64,000 bases of DNA from positions 62,001-126,000 of the forward strand of contig NZ_BEWP01000008.1 of assembly GCF_002723995.1 (NCBI RefSeq), in the 5' to 3' direction. The stretch is from Gluconobacter kondonii. Its GTDB lineage: Bacteria; Pseudomonadota; Alphaproteobacteria; Acetobacterales; Acetobacteraceae. This document shows, one piece after another, positions 8,415-16,003 of the stretch (the first letter of the stretch is position 1; every line of letters starts with the position of its first letter). The position numbers and the translations under genes are program-made. The notes under the pieces were generated by a model. That model had not been told where the DNA came from and searched no databases. It worked only from the letters and a program-made list of their open reading frames with translations.

Positions 8415-9477
8415 GTGCCAGTTCTGCGGACAGATTCTCTTTTTTGAAAACACGGTTTGCGAGCACTGCCGCCATCCTGTCGGGTACCTTCCGGAACAGT
8501 CACTGCTGACTGCGCTGGACCCGGCTGGGGAGCGGCTGTGGCACCCGCTTGAGCCCTCGGCCCGGCATGAGAGTCTGCGCTACTGCTCCAATCATGATCA
8601 TGACGTCTGCAACTGGCTGACCGAACCTGACCCGCACAGTGACAGGTCATTCTGTTTTGCCTGTCGCTTCAACCGTACGATTCCAAGCCTTGACATCCCC
8701 GGAAATCTGGAGCGTTGGCGCAAGATCGAGGTGGCCAAGCACCGCCTATTCTACACGCTTTTGCGCCTCAGACTGCCCATTCGGGATCGCCGTCAGGCCC
8801 CGGAGAACGGGCTTGTGTTCGACTTCCTTGATGATGCGCCGGACGGATCGGCACCCGTCATGACGGGGCATTCCAACGGCGTCATTACCATCGCCATGCG
8901 CGAAGCCGACGATGCTACGCGCGAACGGATGCGTGTCGAGATGGGAGAATATTACCGCACGCTTCTCGGGCATTTCCGGCACGAGATCGGGCATTATTAC
9001 TGGAACCTGCTAGTGCGCGACGCTGGGCGGCTGGAGGAGTGTCGAGCCGTTTTCGGTGATGATCGGGCGGATTATCAGCAGGCACTTCAGGTCTATTATG
9101 ACAGCCCCCCGCCACCCCAATGGCAGGACAATCATGTCAGCGTCTATGCGACATCCCATCCGTGGGAGGATTTTGCAGAAACCTGGGCGCATTATCTGCA
9201 TATCGTCTCAACGCTCGAAACCGCCTGTGCTTTCGGTGTCAGCGTCAATCCGCGTCTTGAGGGGATCGGCCATGCTTTCGGGCGAACACTCGAAGATCCC
9301 TATACGCAGGCATCTTTCGAAGACATCATGCAGGCTTGGCTGCCCCTGACCTATGCTGTGAACAGTCTGAACCGCTCCATGGGGCTGGCGGATTTCTATC
9401 CATTTGTGCTGACGGCAGGTGTCATGCACAAACTCGCTTTCATTCATCGCCTGATCCGCGAAAGTCAGAGCGTCTGA
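8401..9477 (+). CDS. Zinc-ribbon putative zinc metallopeptidase (DUF2248 type)
   Basis: 358 residues. The N-terminus carries a zinc ribbon (CQFCGQ at residues 6-11 and CEHC at 20-23). The central HEIGHYYW has the HExxH form with a downstream segment containing EDFAETWAHYLH, the usual third-ligand region for this family. More Cys residues around 60-90 (RYCSNHDHDVCNW, FCFACRF) suggest a second structural metal site. No signal peptide is visible, so it should be cytoplasmic. It is translationally coupled to the transglutaminase gene (14 bp overlap), making two putative peptidases in one transcript opposite the ATP-grasp/alpha-E operon. Confidence 0.8.
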   Translation: MKLFECQFCGQILFFENTVCEHCRHPVGYLPEQSLLTALDPAGERLWHPLEPSARHESLRYCSNHDHDVCNWLTEPDPHSDRSFCFACRFNRTIPSLDIPGNLERWRKIEVAKHRLFYTLLRLRLPIRDRRQAPENGLVFDFLDDAPDGSAPVMTGHSNGVITIAMREADDATRERMRVEMGEYYRTLLGHFRHEIGHYYWNLLVRDAGRLEECRAVFGDDRADYQQALQVYYDSPPPPQWQDNHVSVYATSHPWEDFAETWAHYLHIVSTLETACAFGVSVNPRLEGIGHAFGRTLEDPYTQASFEDIMQAWLPLTYAVNSLNRSMGLADFYPFVLTAGVMHKLAFIHRLIRESQSV

Positions 9478-9541
9478 ATTCAGGGAAAACTCTACGGAAC
9501 GTTTGCATACGTCATGATGTAACGAGCCTCGCGACGTCCTA

Positions 9542-10834
9542 TCAGTCCAGTCGGACGGAGGGACGCACAAAGGTTTCCACCCAGTCCGAGTAACAGGACA
9601 TCAGACCGCGATAATAGCCGAAGAGTTCCATCTGATGCTGGCGATACAGCATCAGATGCGCCAGTCGCGCCGAAAAACCATGCGAGATTCCCCCGCCCCA
9701 GACGGTTCCCCCCGGGAGGGCGGCCCAGCCATTGTATTTTCCGAGGGCCACGATCGCGCCTTTGTTATGGAAGACGCAGCCCGGGACTTTCCGGCCATGC
9801 TCGATCCATGCGGGAAGATATCGGGCCAGATGTTTGGCCTGTTGCCCCGCAACCTGAGCTGTAGCGGGCAGGGGATCATCCTGAATGAAAGAACAGTCTC
9901 CAAGCGCGAAAATACGCTCATCGTCAATGGAAGACAGGTTCGGATTGACGAGGATCTGGCCGGTCCGGTTGATCGTCAGCCCGCCATAGGCAGTAGTGAC
10001 TTCGGGGGCTTTGACACCTGCCGCCCAGACACGCAGCTTGGCGGGAACATAAGATCCATCTTTCAGAATAAAGCCATGGGCATCCGCTCCGGCAACGCGG
10101 GCGTTGGTCTGAACGGTCACGCCGATATGTTCGAGTTCCTTCTGGGCGGCCGCAGAAACGGATTCCGGAAAAGCGGGGAGGATACGCGGACCTGACTGAA
10201 GAAGCGTGACATGCAGTTTGGGCGGTGCCTTGCCGAACGCGTGCAGATTATATGGGCCGACGATCTCTAGGGCCTTATGCAGTTCGGCGGCAAGCTGAAC
10301 GCCGGTCGCACCACCGCCGACAATCGCAATGTCCAGTTCGGACGTATTGGCGAATGCGCGAAGCAGTTCCATACGGAATTTCTCGTTGAAAGCATTGGCC
10401 TCCACGAGGTTGTCGATGGACATGCAGTATTCTTTAACGCCGGGTGTGCCGAAATCATTGGCGCAACTGCCGATCGCAATGACGACCGTGTCGTATTTCA
10501 TACGGCGGCTTTCCAGAACGACGGTGCCGTCTGCTTCCAGAAGCGGACTGAGGATCACTTCCCGGTTTTCACGATCAATAGAGGCGACTTCACCGGGCCA
10601 GAATTCAAAATGATGACCGCTGGCCTGTGTGATAAAATTCACCTTGTCGTTTTCATTGCTGAGCGTGCCGGACGCAAAGCAGTGCAGCATCGGTTTCCAG
10701 ACGTGGGAAAAGCTCTTGTCGATCAGCGTAATGCGCGCTTTTCCGGGTTTCCCCATCGATTTTCCGAGGCGCGTTGCGAGAGACAGGCCAGCGACGCCAC
10801 CTCCGACAATCAGAATTTCAGGTCGAGACAGCAT
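9542..10834 (-). CDS. ndh: Type II NADH:quinone oxidoreductase (NDH-2), FAD-dependent
   Basis: 430 residues. The N-terminal FAD-binding GGGVAGLSLA lies near residue 8, and the second dinucleotide fold IVGGGATGVQLAAEL near residue 170 binds NADH. The segment FALGDCSFI is the usual FAD-contacting GD motif. The C-terminal region (FSARLAHLMLYRQHQMELFGYYRG) is amphipathic and typical of membrane-associated NDH-2. Acetic acid bacteria rely on this non-proton-pumping enzyme to pass NADH electrons to ubiquinone. It is a single gene; the upstream gap of about 700 bp should hold its promoter. Confidence 0.88.
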   Translation of the reverse strand: MLSRPEILIVGGGVAGLSLATRLGKSMGKPGKARITLIDKSFSHVWKPMLHCFASGTLSNENDKVNFITQASGHHFEFWPGEVASIDRENREVILSPLLEADGTVVLESRRMKYDTVVIAIGSCANDFGTPGVKEYCMSIDNLVEANAFNEKFRMELLRAFANTSELDIAIVGGGATGVQLAAELHKALEIVGPYNLHAFGKAPPKLHVTLLQSGPRILPAFPESVSAAAQKELEHIGVTVQTNARVAGADAHGFILKDGSYVPAKLRVWAAGVKAPEVTTAYGGLTINRTGQILVNPNLSSIDDERIFALGDCSFIQDDPLPATAQVAGQQAKHLARYLPAWIEHGRKVPGCVFHNKGAIVALGKYNGWAALPGGTVWGGGISHGFSARLAHLMLYRQHQMELFGYYRGLMSCYSDWVETFVRPSVRLD

Positions 10835-11176
10835 CGGTTTTCATGCCTCCGTTAAGGGGATGGGCAGCAAAAAAAGATACACAGAAAGAGATGTTTACGC
10901 CTCGCCACAGCAGTAAACAGTGAGGATCGGAAGAGACTATTATGAGCATTCCGGATATGACGAAAATCATATTCAGGTGACTGTAATAAAGTTCGGTGAG
11001 CACTTTTCTGAAATAGACGTTTGTTAGCGGAATTTGATGATGTGATGTTGTTTTGAAGCGTAATCCGGGAATTCTCAAAGCTCGTTGGGAAATTCATGGA
11101 GGAGCCGTTTCGGCGTAATATGTGGCGCTATACAGTGATGTGGATCACGACCTTTGCTACGCGCGGCATCCCGCTT

Positions 11177-11202
11177 TCAATCCTCCATTGGAAAAGGATT
11201 GA
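11177..11202. repeat. 8-bp inverted repeat, hairpin-forming
   Basis: TCAATCCT at 11177-11184 and AGGATTGA at 11195-11202 are perfect reverse complements with a 10-nt loop. On the plus strand it is followed within a few bases by GATTTTTG, so it could act as a weak terminator, but no gene is seen upstream on that strand. Confidence 0.5.
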
Positions 11203-11408
11203 GGAGATTTTTGCTGTATCTGGGTGTCGGATCATGTCGAGCGTGACATTGAGAAAGGTAGCTTTGCTCATCAACCTGAGAAGGTCGTGAGCAATCGGTG
11301 ACCCAATCGGGTTTTGCAGATCGCATTCAGCGTCAAGCGCTGAAACACCCTTTCACACAACGCAATCGTTACCTGAAATGGTCAGGTAGAACTCAATCAT
11401 CAAACGAC

Positions 11409-11451
11409 GGCCGTGACGTTGCTGAAGGCGTACCTCATTAACATCACGGCC
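11409..11451 (-). terminator. 12-bp stem-loop downstream of mesD
   Basis: The arms at 11409-11420 and 11440-11451 (core GGCCGTGA / TCACGGCC) pair over 12 bp with one G-U and a 19-nt loop. It lies about 80 bp after the mesD stop on the minus strand. No run of T follows, so it may be an mRNA-stabilising or Rho-assisted 3' structure rather than a classical intrinsic terminator. Confidence 0.4.
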
Positions 11452-11531
11452 GTTTATAACTCTGGATGACAGGTCAGAATTCTGAACGGATCATCCTCAA
11501 ATCAATCTGGCGAGCTTATGAGACCAAACAC

Positions 11532-12560
11532 TCAGGCCGAAAGTTCTTTCCGAACGATTGCTGCGCCTGCGCTCAGAGCGTTCAGCTTTCCCGTTGCGAC
11601 CTGCCGGGACAGCGGGGTCATTCCGCAGTTGGTCGACGGATACAGCTTGTCCGCATCGACGAACTGAAGCGCTTTTCGTAGCGTGCTGGCGACTTCTTCC
11701 GGCGTTTCAACGGTGCTGGTCGCCACGTCGATGGCGCCGACCATCACCTTCTTACCGCGGATGAGTTCGATGAGATCCATCGGAACGCGCGAGTTCTGAC
11801 ATTCCAGCGAGATCAGATCGATGTTCGACCGCTGCAGCTTGGGGAAAATCTCCTCGTACTGTCTCCACTCCGAGCCCAGAGTGTTCTTCCAGTCAATATT
11901 CGCCTTGATGCCGTAGCCGTAGCAGATATGGACGGCGGTTTCGCATTTCAGGCCTTCAATGGCCTTTTCTAGCGTTGCGATGCCCCAGTCATTCACTTCA
12001 TCGAAGAAAACGTTGAAGGCAGGCTCATCGAACTGGATAATGTCCACGCCCGCCGCTTCAAGTTCACGGGCTTCCTGGTTCAGGATGCGGGCGAACTCCC
12101 AGGCGAGTTTTTCGCGGCTCTTGTAATGTGCGTCATGCAGCGTATCGATCATGGTCATGGGGCCGGGAAGGGCCCATTTGATCGGCTTGTCCGTGAGCTT
12201 GCGCAGGAACTTGGCGTCTTCGACGAAGACGGGCTTTTCACGCGACACGGCACCCACGACGGACGGCACGCTTGCGTCGTAACGGTTACGGATCTTGACC
12301 GTCTGGCGGTTCTCGAAATCGACGCCGCTCAGATGCTCGATGAATGTCGTGACGAAATGCTGGCGCGTCTGTTCGCCGTCGCTGACGATATCAATGCCGG
12401 CACGGTTCTGGTTGTCCAGCGTCAGGCGCAGGGCGTCCTGCTTGCCTTCGACCAGTTCCTCCCCCTGAAGTTTCCAGGGGGACCAGAGGGTTTCCGGCTT
12501 TGCGAGCCATGACGGTTTCGGCAGGCTGCCAGCGGTCGAAGTCGGGAGAAGTGTTTTCAT
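11532..12560 (-). CDS. mesD: Core methionine synthase, MetE C-terminal-domain only (MesD type)
   Basis: 342 residues, less than half the length of full MetE (about 750). It corresponds to the C-terminal catalytic barrel. The zinc and homocysteine site can be read as His211 and Cys213 in VHICYG, Glu253 in SLECQNS and Cys312 in STNCGMT. The N-terminal half that binds polyglutamyl methyl-folate is absent. It lies 30 bp downstream of a DUF1852 gene. Published work describes this pairing (MesD with MesX/DUF1852) as an alternative route for methionine synthesis that needs oxygen rather than methyl-folate. The methyl donor is not shown by the sequence. Confidence 0.88.
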   Translation of the reverse strand: MKTLLPTSTAGSLPKPSWLAKPETLWSPWKLQGEELVEGKQDALRLTLDNQNRAGIDIVSDGEQTRQHFVTTFIEHLSGVDFENRQTVKIRNRYDASVPSVVGAVSREKPVFVEDAKFLRKLTDKPIKWALPGPMTMIDTLHDAHYKSREKLAWEFARILNQEARELEAAGVDIIQFDEPAFNVFFDEVNDWGIATLEKAIEGLKCETAVHICYGYGIKANIDWKNTLGSEWRQYEEIFPKLQRSNIDLISLECQNSRVPMDLIELIRGKKVMVGAIDVATSTVETPEEVASTLRKALQFVDADKLYPSTNCGMTPLSRQVATGKLNALSAGAAIVRKELSA

Positions 12561-12590
12561 GATGATTGCGGCCTTGGTGTTTTTGATGGA

Positions 12591-13574
12591 TCAGGCGGGA
12601 AACTGGGCAGACCACTGTCCCAGAATGTCCTGATACGGCTTGATGAAGCGTTCTTCCGTGAACAGACCCTGTTCAACGGCCAGCCTGCTGCGCTCTTCAC
12701 GATCGTAAACGATCCGGGTCAGCGAATAATCCTGATGCTTCAAGGTGGGCTGATAGCAGTCGGATGCCGGAGAATTGGCATTGTAGATTTCCGGCCGGTA
12801 GATTTTCTGGAATGATTCCATCGTGCTGATCGTGCTGATCAGTTCCAGATCGGAATAGTCTGACAGAAGGTTCCCGATGAAATAGAACGCCAGCGGCGCG
12901 GTGGCAAAAGCAGGCATGAAATACCGGACTTTCATGCCCATTTTCCCGAAATACTGATCGGTCAGGGAAAATTCGCGCTGTTCGTATTCGATCCCCAGAA
13001 CCGGATGATGGTTTTCGGTCCGATGATAGGTTCTGTTGCTGGAAACGCTCAGGCAGATGACGGGTGCTTTGCCAAACAGGGCCTTGTAGTCAGCCGAATG
13101 AATCGCCGCCTTGAACAGATTGCCATGCAGATCCCCGTAATGCTCGGGAACCTGAAACTCTGACCGACCCTGATTGTGTTTCAGGAGCAGAACGCTGAAA
13201 TCATAATCGCGAACATAGGACGAAAAACTGTTTCCGGAGAGGCCCGGGATCCGCTCGTTTTTAACTTTGTCGACAATAGTCGTGTTGAGAATTTCAATGA
13301 GCGGAAAGACGTCTTGCTTCGCGCTGGCATTGATATTCATTTCGATGGAAATGATCTCGAGCTCGACAGAATAGCGATCTGCTTTTGGATTGTCCCAATG
13401 TGCGAGGGAATTGAAGCGATTATCAATCATCTGCAGGACTTTTTGCAGATTTTCGCGCCGGTGTTCCCCTCGGGCCAGATTGGCGAAATTGGTTGTCAGG
13501 CGTGTGTCGTCCGAAGGTGTATAGTCTTCATCAAACCGGGTTTTCTTGATAGAGAACGTAAATTCGGCAGACAT
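12591..13574 (-). CDS. mesX: DUF1852 protein (MesX), partner of core methionine synthase
   Basis: 327 residues starting MSAEFTFSIKKTRFDEDY with AGGA directly upstream of the ATG. The sequence is typical of DUF1852: TTNFANLARGEHRRENLQ near residue 30, HNQGRSEFQVPEHYGDLHGN near residue 140, and several conserved His and Asp residues that could bind metal. No signal peptide or membrane segment is seen, so it is cytosolic. It is the first gene of a two-gene unit with mesD. Genetic studies in other proteobacteria link DUF1852 to methionine synthesis by the truncated MetE; an oxygenase or methyl-transfer role has been proposed but is not evident from motifs here. Confidence 0.85.
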   Translation of the reverse strand: MSAEFTFSIKKTRFDEDYTPSDDTRLTTNFANLARGEHRRENLQKVLQMIDNRFNSLAHWDNPKADRYSVELEIISIEMNINASAKQDVFPLIEILNTTIVDKVKNERIPGLSGNSFSSYVRDYDFSVLLLKHNQGRSEFQVPEHYGDLHGNLFKAAIHSADYKALFGKAPVICLSVSSNRTYHRTENHHPVLGIEYEQREFSLTDQYFGKMGMKVRYFMPAFATAPLAFYFIGNLLSDYSDLELISTISTMESFQKIYRPEIYNANSPASDCYQPTLKHQDYSLTRIVYDREERSRLAVEQGLFTEERFIKPYQDILGQWSAQFPA

Positions 13575-14257
13575 TCCTGTTTCCCCTCGATTGGGCAGAA
13601 TTCTCCAGATTATTATTAAATCTGTTGAGAATTTTATTTGTTCACATCTTTAATTAAGCAGTTTTATACTGATTGAGTTGAGACGCGTTGGAAGACGTTA
13701 TGCCTGAGAGCGTCTGTGAGAAAAAATGATTTTATTTCATTAATCCATGAAATTTATTCATGTGATGCTGCCTGCTTGTATGACTGCCCGCTCAGAGACG
13801 AAGAATGCCTCACAAAATTAAGATGTCGGGGGTATCTTTTTTGATCCGCACACACAAAAAGAGTTGTTCGGAAATACTATTGGAGTGAGAGAGGAATCCA
13901 GATAAAGATTTTATAATCCTAAATGGGATAAAACATGATATTTTTCGAATTTTAATTTATACTTAATTCGTAAATACATTATAAATTTCAATATTTATAT
14001 TGGATTTAACTGTAAGATAATCAAATTAATCCAAGATTTAGGCTATGATTTGGCTCGCCGGAACAGTTTTTTCTCCACGATGAATTTTCGTGAATGGTAA
14101 TTGGTATTGAATCTTCATGAAATGAACGCATCTCTCTGGACATCAATCCAGATACACGTTCTCCTGCCTGAACGACGCGTCCGGATAGGACGTTCATGCG
14201 TTATGGCCGTCAACAAACGGCACCATATTCAACGTGGATGCAAGGATCTCTAAAGCT
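13575..14257. other. AT-rich divergent promoter region between mesX and pgm
   Basis: About 680 bp, very AT-rich from roughly 13600 to 14140, with no supported gene. It separates divergent mesX (minus) and pgm (plus) and so should carry both promoters. I looked for SAM or cobalamin riboswitch cores on the mesX side and recognised none. A small imperfect hairpin lies at 14169-14196 (TGAAC and GTCC arms pairing with GGAC and GTTCA across a 5-nt bulge), shortly before pgm. Confidence 0.6.
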
Positions 14258-15904
14258 ATGGCCCATCTCAGTGCTCTGGCAGGAAAAACACTTTCCGCCT
14301 CCCAACTCACCGACATTCCCGCCCTGATCGCGGCATATTATGATCGCGAACCCGATCCTGCGGTCTCCACGCAGCGCGTGTCTTTCGGTACATCAGGCCA
14401 TCGCGGCTCCTCACTCCACACCAGTTTTAACGAAAACCATATCCTTGCCATCTGCGAGGCCATTTGTCGGTATCGCAAGGCCGAAGGAATTGATGGCCCC
14501 CTCTTTATCGGTATGGACAGTCACGCGCTCTCTGGTCCGGCGCAGAAATCCGCCATCGAGGTATTTGCCGCGCACGGTATCGATGTGCGGATCGACGAAA
14601 ATGGCGGCTATACGCCGACCCCGGTCATCTCTCATGCTATCCTGACATACAACAGGGGCCGCTCCACGGGCCTTGCCGATGGCGTGGTCATCACGCCGTC
14701 GCATAATCCTCCTGCAGATGGCGGGTTCAAATATAACCCGACCAATGGCGGTCCGGCCGATACCTCCATCACCAAAGCCATTCAGGACATGGCCAACGAC
14801 TTCCTCGCTAACGGCCTGAAAGACGTCAAACGCCTTCCTTATGACCAGGCCAGACAGGAAGCCTGCATCAAGGGCTACGATTTCATCACGCCTTATGTGA
14901 ACGATCTGGACTCCGTCATTGACATGAAGGCCATTCGGGACGCTGGCGTGAAAATCGGCATCGATCCTCTAGGCGGAGCGGCTGTCGCGTACTGGAAGCC
15001 TATCATCGACCGATACGGCCTCAACGCTACCGTCGTCAGCGACGTGGTGGACCCGACCTTCTCATTTATGACAGCCGACTGGGACGGGCAGATCCGCATG
15101 GACTGCTCCTCCCCCTACGCCATGGCACGTCTGATCGAAATGGGCGACCGCTTCGACGTTGCCTTCGCCAACGATACAGACGCCGACCGCCACGGGATTG
15201 TCGCCATGCCCGATGGTCTGATGAACCCCAATCATTATCTTGCCGTGGCGATTTCCTATCTGTTCCAGAACCGCCCGGATTGGAGCCCCGAACTCGGTAT
15301 CGGCAAGACACTCGTTAGCAGCGGCCTGATCGATCGCGTGGCAGCCGAAATGGGACGTAAACTGGTTGAAGTACCGGTCGGCCTGAAATGGTTTGTGCCC
15401 GGTTTGATGGATGGATCGCTGGGCTTTGGTGGCGAGGAAAGCGCAGGCGCCACGTTCCTGCGGCGCGACGGCTCCGTCTGGACCACGGACAAAGACGGTC
15501 TCATTCTGGGCCTTCTGGCGGCTGAAATTACAGCCAAGACCGGCAAGAACCCCAGCGCCCATTATCATGAAATCATCGCCCGTCTCGGCACACCCTATTA
15601 CGAGCGCATTGACGCAGCGGCAAACCCGGAACAGAAAGCAAAGCTCAGCAAACTCACGCCAGAACAGTTCCCGCTGGAAACGCTCGCCGGTGACAAAATC
15701 ATCAGCAAACTGACCCGCGCACCGGGTAATGACGCGCCGATTGGCGGCCTGAAAGTCGTCACCGAGAACGGCTGGTTCGCCGCACGTCCGTCCGGCACGG
15801 AAGATGTCTACAAGATTTACGCGGAAAGCTTTGTCAGTCCCGAACACCTGCGGGCCATCCAGCAGGAAGCACAAGACGCCATTTCAAAAGTATTCGCGTC
15901 CTGA
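14258..15904 (+). CDS. pgm: Phosphoglucomutase (alpha-D-glucose-specific)
   Basis: 548 residues from the ATG at 14258, matching the roughly 546 residues of E. coli Pgm. The frame also has a GTG at 14234, but AAGGA precedes only the ATG. Family motifs appear in order: [10 protein letters not shown], the phosphoserine loop [11 protein letters not shown] (Ser148), the metal-binding DTDADRHGI, the sugar-binding GGEESAGA, and the phosphate-binding [15 protein letters not shown]. It interconverts glucose 1-phosphate and glucose 6-phosphate, feeding UDP-glucose and polysaccharide synthesis. It is a single-gene unit ending in a strong hairpin. Confidence 0.92.
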   Translation: MAHLSALAGKTLSASQLTDIPALIAAYYDREPDPAVSTQRVSFGTSGHRGSSLHTSFNENHILAICEAICRYRKAEGIDGPLFIGMDSHALSGPAQKSAIEVFAAHGIDVRIDENGGYTPTPVISHAILTYNRGRSTGLADGVVITPSHNPPADGGFKYNPTNGGPADTSITKAIQDMANDFLANGLKDVKRLPYDQARQEACIKGYDFITPYVNDLDSVIDMKAIRDAGVKIGIDPLGGAAVAYWKPIIDRYGLNATVVSDVVDPTFSFMTADWDGQIRMDCSSPYAMARLIEMGDRFDVAFANDTDADRHGIVAMPDGLMNPNHYLAVAISYLFQNRPDWSPELGIGKTLVSSGLIDRVAAEMGRKLVEVPVGLKWFVPGLMDGSLGFGGEESAGATFLRRDGSVWTTDKDGLILGLLAAEITAKTGKNPSAHYHEIIARLGTPYYERIDAAANPEQKAKLSKLTPEQFPLETLAGDKIISKLTRAPGNDAPIGGLKVVTENGWFAARPSGTEDVYKIYAESFVSPEHLRAIQQEAQDAISKVFAS

Positions 15905-15914
15905 TCCGAAGCAT

Positions 15915-15940
15915 TTGTAAGGGGAAAGCCCCTTACAATT
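15915..15940 (+). terminator. Terminator after pgm
   Basis: A perfect 10-bp stem (TTGTAAGGGG and CCCCTTACAA) with a 4-nt loop lies 10 bp after the pgm stop. The following T tract is short (TTTG). Confidence 0.65.
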
Positions 15941-15957
15941 TGAAATTGTATAGGAAT

Positions 15958-15993
15958 CATCGTCAGAGTAGAAGATTTCTAACTCTGACGATG
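15958..15993 (-). terminator. Long hairpin downstream of the TonB-dependent receptor
   Basis: CATCGTCAGAGT at 15958-15969 pairs perfectly with ACTCTGACGATG at 15982-15993. An inner AGAA/TTCT pairing extends the stem. It lies 10 bp beyond the stop of the minus-strand receptor gene, between two convergent genes. No clear T run follows, so termination is probable rather than certain. Confidence 0.5.
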
Positions 15994-16003
15994 AAATCAG
16001 ATA

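Larger units (their letters stand above)
10835..11531. other. Intergenic region without a supported gene
   Basis: About 700 bp between ndh (its 5' side) and the 3' end of mesD. It contains short open frames of up to 81 codons but none with family-like sequence or a convincing ribosome binding site. A 64-codon plus frame at 11096-11290 was considered and not accepted. The region holds two inverted repeats, at 11177-11202 and 11409-11451. The ndh promoter presumably lies in its left part. Confidence 0.6.

Noticed and set aside
11096-11290. 64-codon plus frame that might be a transposase fragment
   Set aside because: No recognisable transposase motif, no terminal repeats and no ribosome binding site.
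13575-14257. Possible SAM or cobalamin riboswitch before mesX
   Set aside because: No B12-box, SAM-I or SAM-II core pattern could be found by eye on the minus strand.
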